A stretch of DNA of 24,708 bases from an uncultured Eubacteriales bacterium (lineage in GTDB: Bacteria; Bacillota; Clostridia; Oscillospirales; CAG-272). The notes beneath the pieces were generated by a model. That model did no database searches. It had not been told where the DNA came from and saw only the letters and a program-made list of their open reading frames with translations. Shown piece after piece: positions 23,324-24,708 of the stretch (its first letter is position 1; each line of letters begins with the position of its first letter). The DNA lies in NCBI GenBank assembly GCA_958352145.1, contig CATWNM010000033.1:1-24708 (forward strand). Direction: 5' to 3'. The translations under genes and the position numbers were made by a program.

Positions 23324-24096
23324 GCGACGTCCAAAATCATCATCACGCTGAATCCGCCTGCAAAAAACAGGGTTCCGATATTGGAATGCCGCCCCTCCGA
23401 CATTTCGGGAATCAGTTCTTCGACAACCACATAGACCATGGCGCCCGCCGCAAAGCTGAGCAGATAGGGCAGTGCGGGTACAATCACGCCCGCTGCCAAA
23501 ATCGTCAGCGCCGCGCCAATCGGCTCGACCACGCCGGACAGCACGCCGCCAAGAAAGGCCTTGGATTTTTTCATCCCTTCCGCGCGCAGGGGCATGGAGA
23601 TGATTGCCCCCTCTGGAAAGTTTTGAATGGCGATGCCGATAGACAGCACCAGCGCGCCCATTGCGGTGATCTGCGCGTTTCCCGCAAGATAACCGGCGTA
23701 GACGACGCCCACGGCCATCCCCTCAGGCAGATTGTGCAAAGCGACGGCCAGCACCAGCATCGTCGTTCGCTGAAGCCTGCTGTTTGGGCCTTCAGCCTGC
23801 GCGCTGCCCCTGTGCAGATGGGGAATAATGTGGTCCAAGGCGAAAAGGAACAGGATGCCAAGCCAGAATCCGATGACGGCGGGGACAAATGACCATTTTC
23901 CCATGTTTGCCGCCTGCTCGATGGCGGGGATTAAAAGGCTCCAGACCGAGGCCGCAACCATTACCCCGGCCGCAAAGCCGGTCAGCGCCCGCTGAACACG
24001 GTCGCCGAGCGATTTCCGCATAAAAAATACGCATCCGGCGCCGAGCGACGTGCCGAGAAACGGGATTAGGATCCCGTACAGCGATTCCATATTCAT
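23314..24096 (-). CDS. ZIP family divalent metal transporter, ZupT-like
   Basis: 260 residues and about eight membrane segments. ZIP proteins bring Zn2+, Fe2+ or Mn2+ into the cytoplasm. The binuclear metal site motifs are intact: HNLPEG (121-126) in segment 4 and QNFPEG (158-163) in segment 5, plus EPIGA (191) and EELIPE (226-231). The short His loop HIIPHLHRG (89-97) sits in the usual variable cytoplasmic region. The ATG at 24096 is preceded by GGGGGTGAGG. It lies 34 bp after the HMA protein stop and is probably cotranscribed from 24519-24547. ZupT-type assignment is by pattern; the metal is not decidable. Confidence 0.9.
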   Translation of the reverse strand: MNMESLYGILIPFLGTSLGAGCVFFMRKSLGDRVQRALTGFAAGVMVAASVWSLLIPAIEQAANMGKWSFVPAVIGFWLGILFLFALDHIIPHLHRGSAQAEGPNSRLQRTTMLVLAVALHNLPEGMAVGVVYAGYLAGNAQITAMGALVLSIGIAIQNFPEGAIISMPLRAEGMKKSKAFLGGVLSGVVEPIGAALTILAAGVIVPALPYLLSFAAGAMVYVVVEELIPEMSEGRHSNIGTLFFAGGFSVMMILDVALG

Positions 24097-24130
24097 GCGG
24101 CCTCACCCCCTTTTCAAAACTGCGCCCGCT

Positions 24131-24388
24131 TTATTTTTTGAATTTCGCGAAAAATCCCTTTTTCTCATACGGCTGGGAACGCACCGACAACACCTGGTAG
24201 CCGGTTTCGCCGACGGCCGCCCGCAGTTTGTCTTCGGGGAGTTCCGTTTCGGACAGGATCACCGTCTCCCCTTTTGTATGCGACGAGGAAACCTTTTTTA
24301 CCGGAAATGCCCGGCGCAGAGCGTCGTTGACGTGGCTCTCGCACATACCGCACATCATGCCGTCGATCTTCAGTGTGATTTGCACCAT
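24131..24388 (-). CDS. heavy-metal-associated (HMA) domain protein, CopZ-like metallochaperone
   Basis: 85 residues from the ATG at 24388, which has AGAGAGG 9 bases upstream; an ATG two codons earlier (24394) is closer to that site and possible. Single ferredoxin-like HMA domain: VQITLKIDGMMCGMCESHV with the MxCxxC site (Cys13, Cys16), then TKGETVILSETELPEDKLRAAV and GETGYQVLSV. The C-terminal SQPYEKKGFFAKFKK is a basic tail. Such domains bind Cu(I) or Zn(II)/Cd(II) and hand metal to partners. The GMC spacing residues and the neighbouring ZIP importer leave the metal open. First gene of a two-gene operon. Confidence 0.88.
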   Translation of the reverse strand: MVQITLKIDGMMCGMCESHVNDALRRAFPVKKVSSSHTKGETVILSETELPEDKLRAAVGETGYQVLSVRSQPYEKKGFFAKFKK

Positions 24389-24426
24389 TTTCATTAGCCT
24401 CTCTTTCATGGAATGGATTTATACAT

Positions 24427-24442
24427 GTTAGCAAATGCTAAC
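24427..24442. promoter_or_regulatory. perfect palindrome in the HMA-ZIP leader, putative metalloregulator operator
   Basis: GTTAGCA-AA-TGCTAAC, 7-bp arms. It sits 38 bases before the HMA start, next to a TATAAA box (24418-24423 on the - strand). Size and symmetry suit a DtxR/MntR-type or related dimeric repressor site; regulator unknown. Confidence 0.55.
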
Positions 24443-24457
24443 TTTCGGCTTGAAAAG

Positions 24458-24475
24458 AAACCGCCGACGCGGTTT
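24458..24475 (-). terminator. terminator-like stem in the HMA-ZIP leader
   Basis: AAACCGC-GTCG-GCGGTTT followed on the - strand by CTTTTC. Because a perfect promoter lies upstream (24519-24547), this could be an attenuator in the transcript; alternatively it ends a transcript from outside. On the + strand it is followed by GCTTTTTGC. Confidence 0.4.
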
Positions 24476-24518
24476 GCTTTTTGCATAATGGGAAACACGC
24501 GATCATGCAGATATCTTA

Positions 24519-24547
24519 ATTATAATGCCGAATCGCATGCCTGTCAA
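24519..24547 (-). promoter_or_regulatory. perfect consensus sigma-A promoter of the HMA-ZIP operon
   Basis: On the - strand: TTGACA (24547-24542), exactly 17 bp, TATAAT (24524-24519). Start near 24512, giving a leader of about 124 bases before the HMA ATG. The stretch 24389-24655 otherwise holds no convincing gene. Confidence 0.9.
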
Positions 24548-24655
24548 GATATACCGGGAAAGTGTTTGTGGTCTCAAACGCCGTTTTTGGCTTTTTTGTT
24601 TGCATATTAATATTGCTGTTGGGGACTGTATATTGAATATTGCTTTTACGTCTTT

Positions 24656-24708
24656 GTAGGGAACGTCTCGTCGCAAAGCGACGCTAGCGCCTTTGGCGCG
24701 TCGCTCGA
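24656..24708. repeat. hairpin-3 repeat copy cut by the window edge
   Basis: Begins GTAGGGAACG and continues identically to the unit 2 version (CGTCGC-AAA-GCGACG, GCGCC-TTT-GGCGC) until the window ends just before the closing GACGTTCC arm. Its upstream flank (TTTACGTCTTTG) resembles that of the hairpin-1 modules rather than hairpin 3, so modules can be shuffled. Confidence 0.85.

Noticed and set aside
24438..24506. 22-codon leader peptide in the HMA-ZIP leader (- strand, two Cys, ending at the palindrome)
   Set aside because: No Shine-Dalgarno precedes the ATG at 24506 and no codon bias or conservation can be judged; likely chance.

Overview
The window looks like chromosomal DNA of an uncultured Gram-positive Clostridia-type bacterium (phylum Bacillota), moderately GC-rich. 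The reasons are the glmS ribozyme in front of glmS, S-layer proteins with N-terminal SLH modules, a lipobox lipoprotein, AGGAGG-type ribosome binding sites, sigma-A promoters of the TTGCTT/TTGACA-17-TATAAT kind, and many U-tailed intrinsic terminators. I see no phage, plasmid, CRISPR or transposase genes and no tRNA or rRNA. Taxonomy below class is not supported.

Layout. (1) 104-1873 (+): a secreted three-domain surface protein (copper-amine-oxidase-N-type stalk, LamG-like domain, SGNH-like domain whose nucleophile appears lost). (2) 2023-4871 (-): a two-gene glycan unit without signal peptides, GH43 then a BNR/sialidase-fold protein, behind one promoter. (3) 5072-5755: a non-coding tandem array with a 249-bp period built from three hairpin modules; related copies recur at 14177-14279 and at the right edge. 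(4) 5840-7880 (-): glmS preceded by a clear glmS ribozyme. (5) 8066-10338 (-): the tightly packed operon tsaE-tsaB-rpiB-left-handed-beta-helix acyltransferase. (6) 10772-18877 (+): two tandem paralogous SLH surface proteins, each with its own leader hairpin and terminator; the second carries six Cys-rich repeats and ends in a probable one-base frameshift. (7) 19071-19910 (+): a lipoprotein. (8) 20097-22241 (-): a large secreted GH43 enzyme with a beta-helix region and a dockerin-like tail. (9) 22452-23189 (-): an SDR oxidoreductase. (10) 23314-24388 (-): a heavy-metal-binding HMA protein followed by a ZIP metal transporter, behind a perfect consensus promoter with a long structured leader and a palindrome.

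How it fits together. The centre is amino-sugar and cell-envelope supply: GlmS makes glucosamine-6-phosphate under feedback from the ribozyme, the GlmU-C-like acyltransferase may act on a related sugar, and the SLH proteins need a cell-wall polymer for anchoring. The two GH43 proteins, the BNR protein and perhaps the SDR suggest plant-type glycan use (arabinan or xylan are guesses). TsaE and TsaB belong to tRNA t6A synthesis. The right end is a small metal-homeostasis operon.

Most worth a second look: the structured repeat family with a compensatory base-pair change between copies, the 3' frameshift of the second SLH gene, the degenerate SGNH domain, the HMA/ZIP leader, and the His-to-Ser change in RpiB. 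I found no clear sign of a new defence or mobile system.
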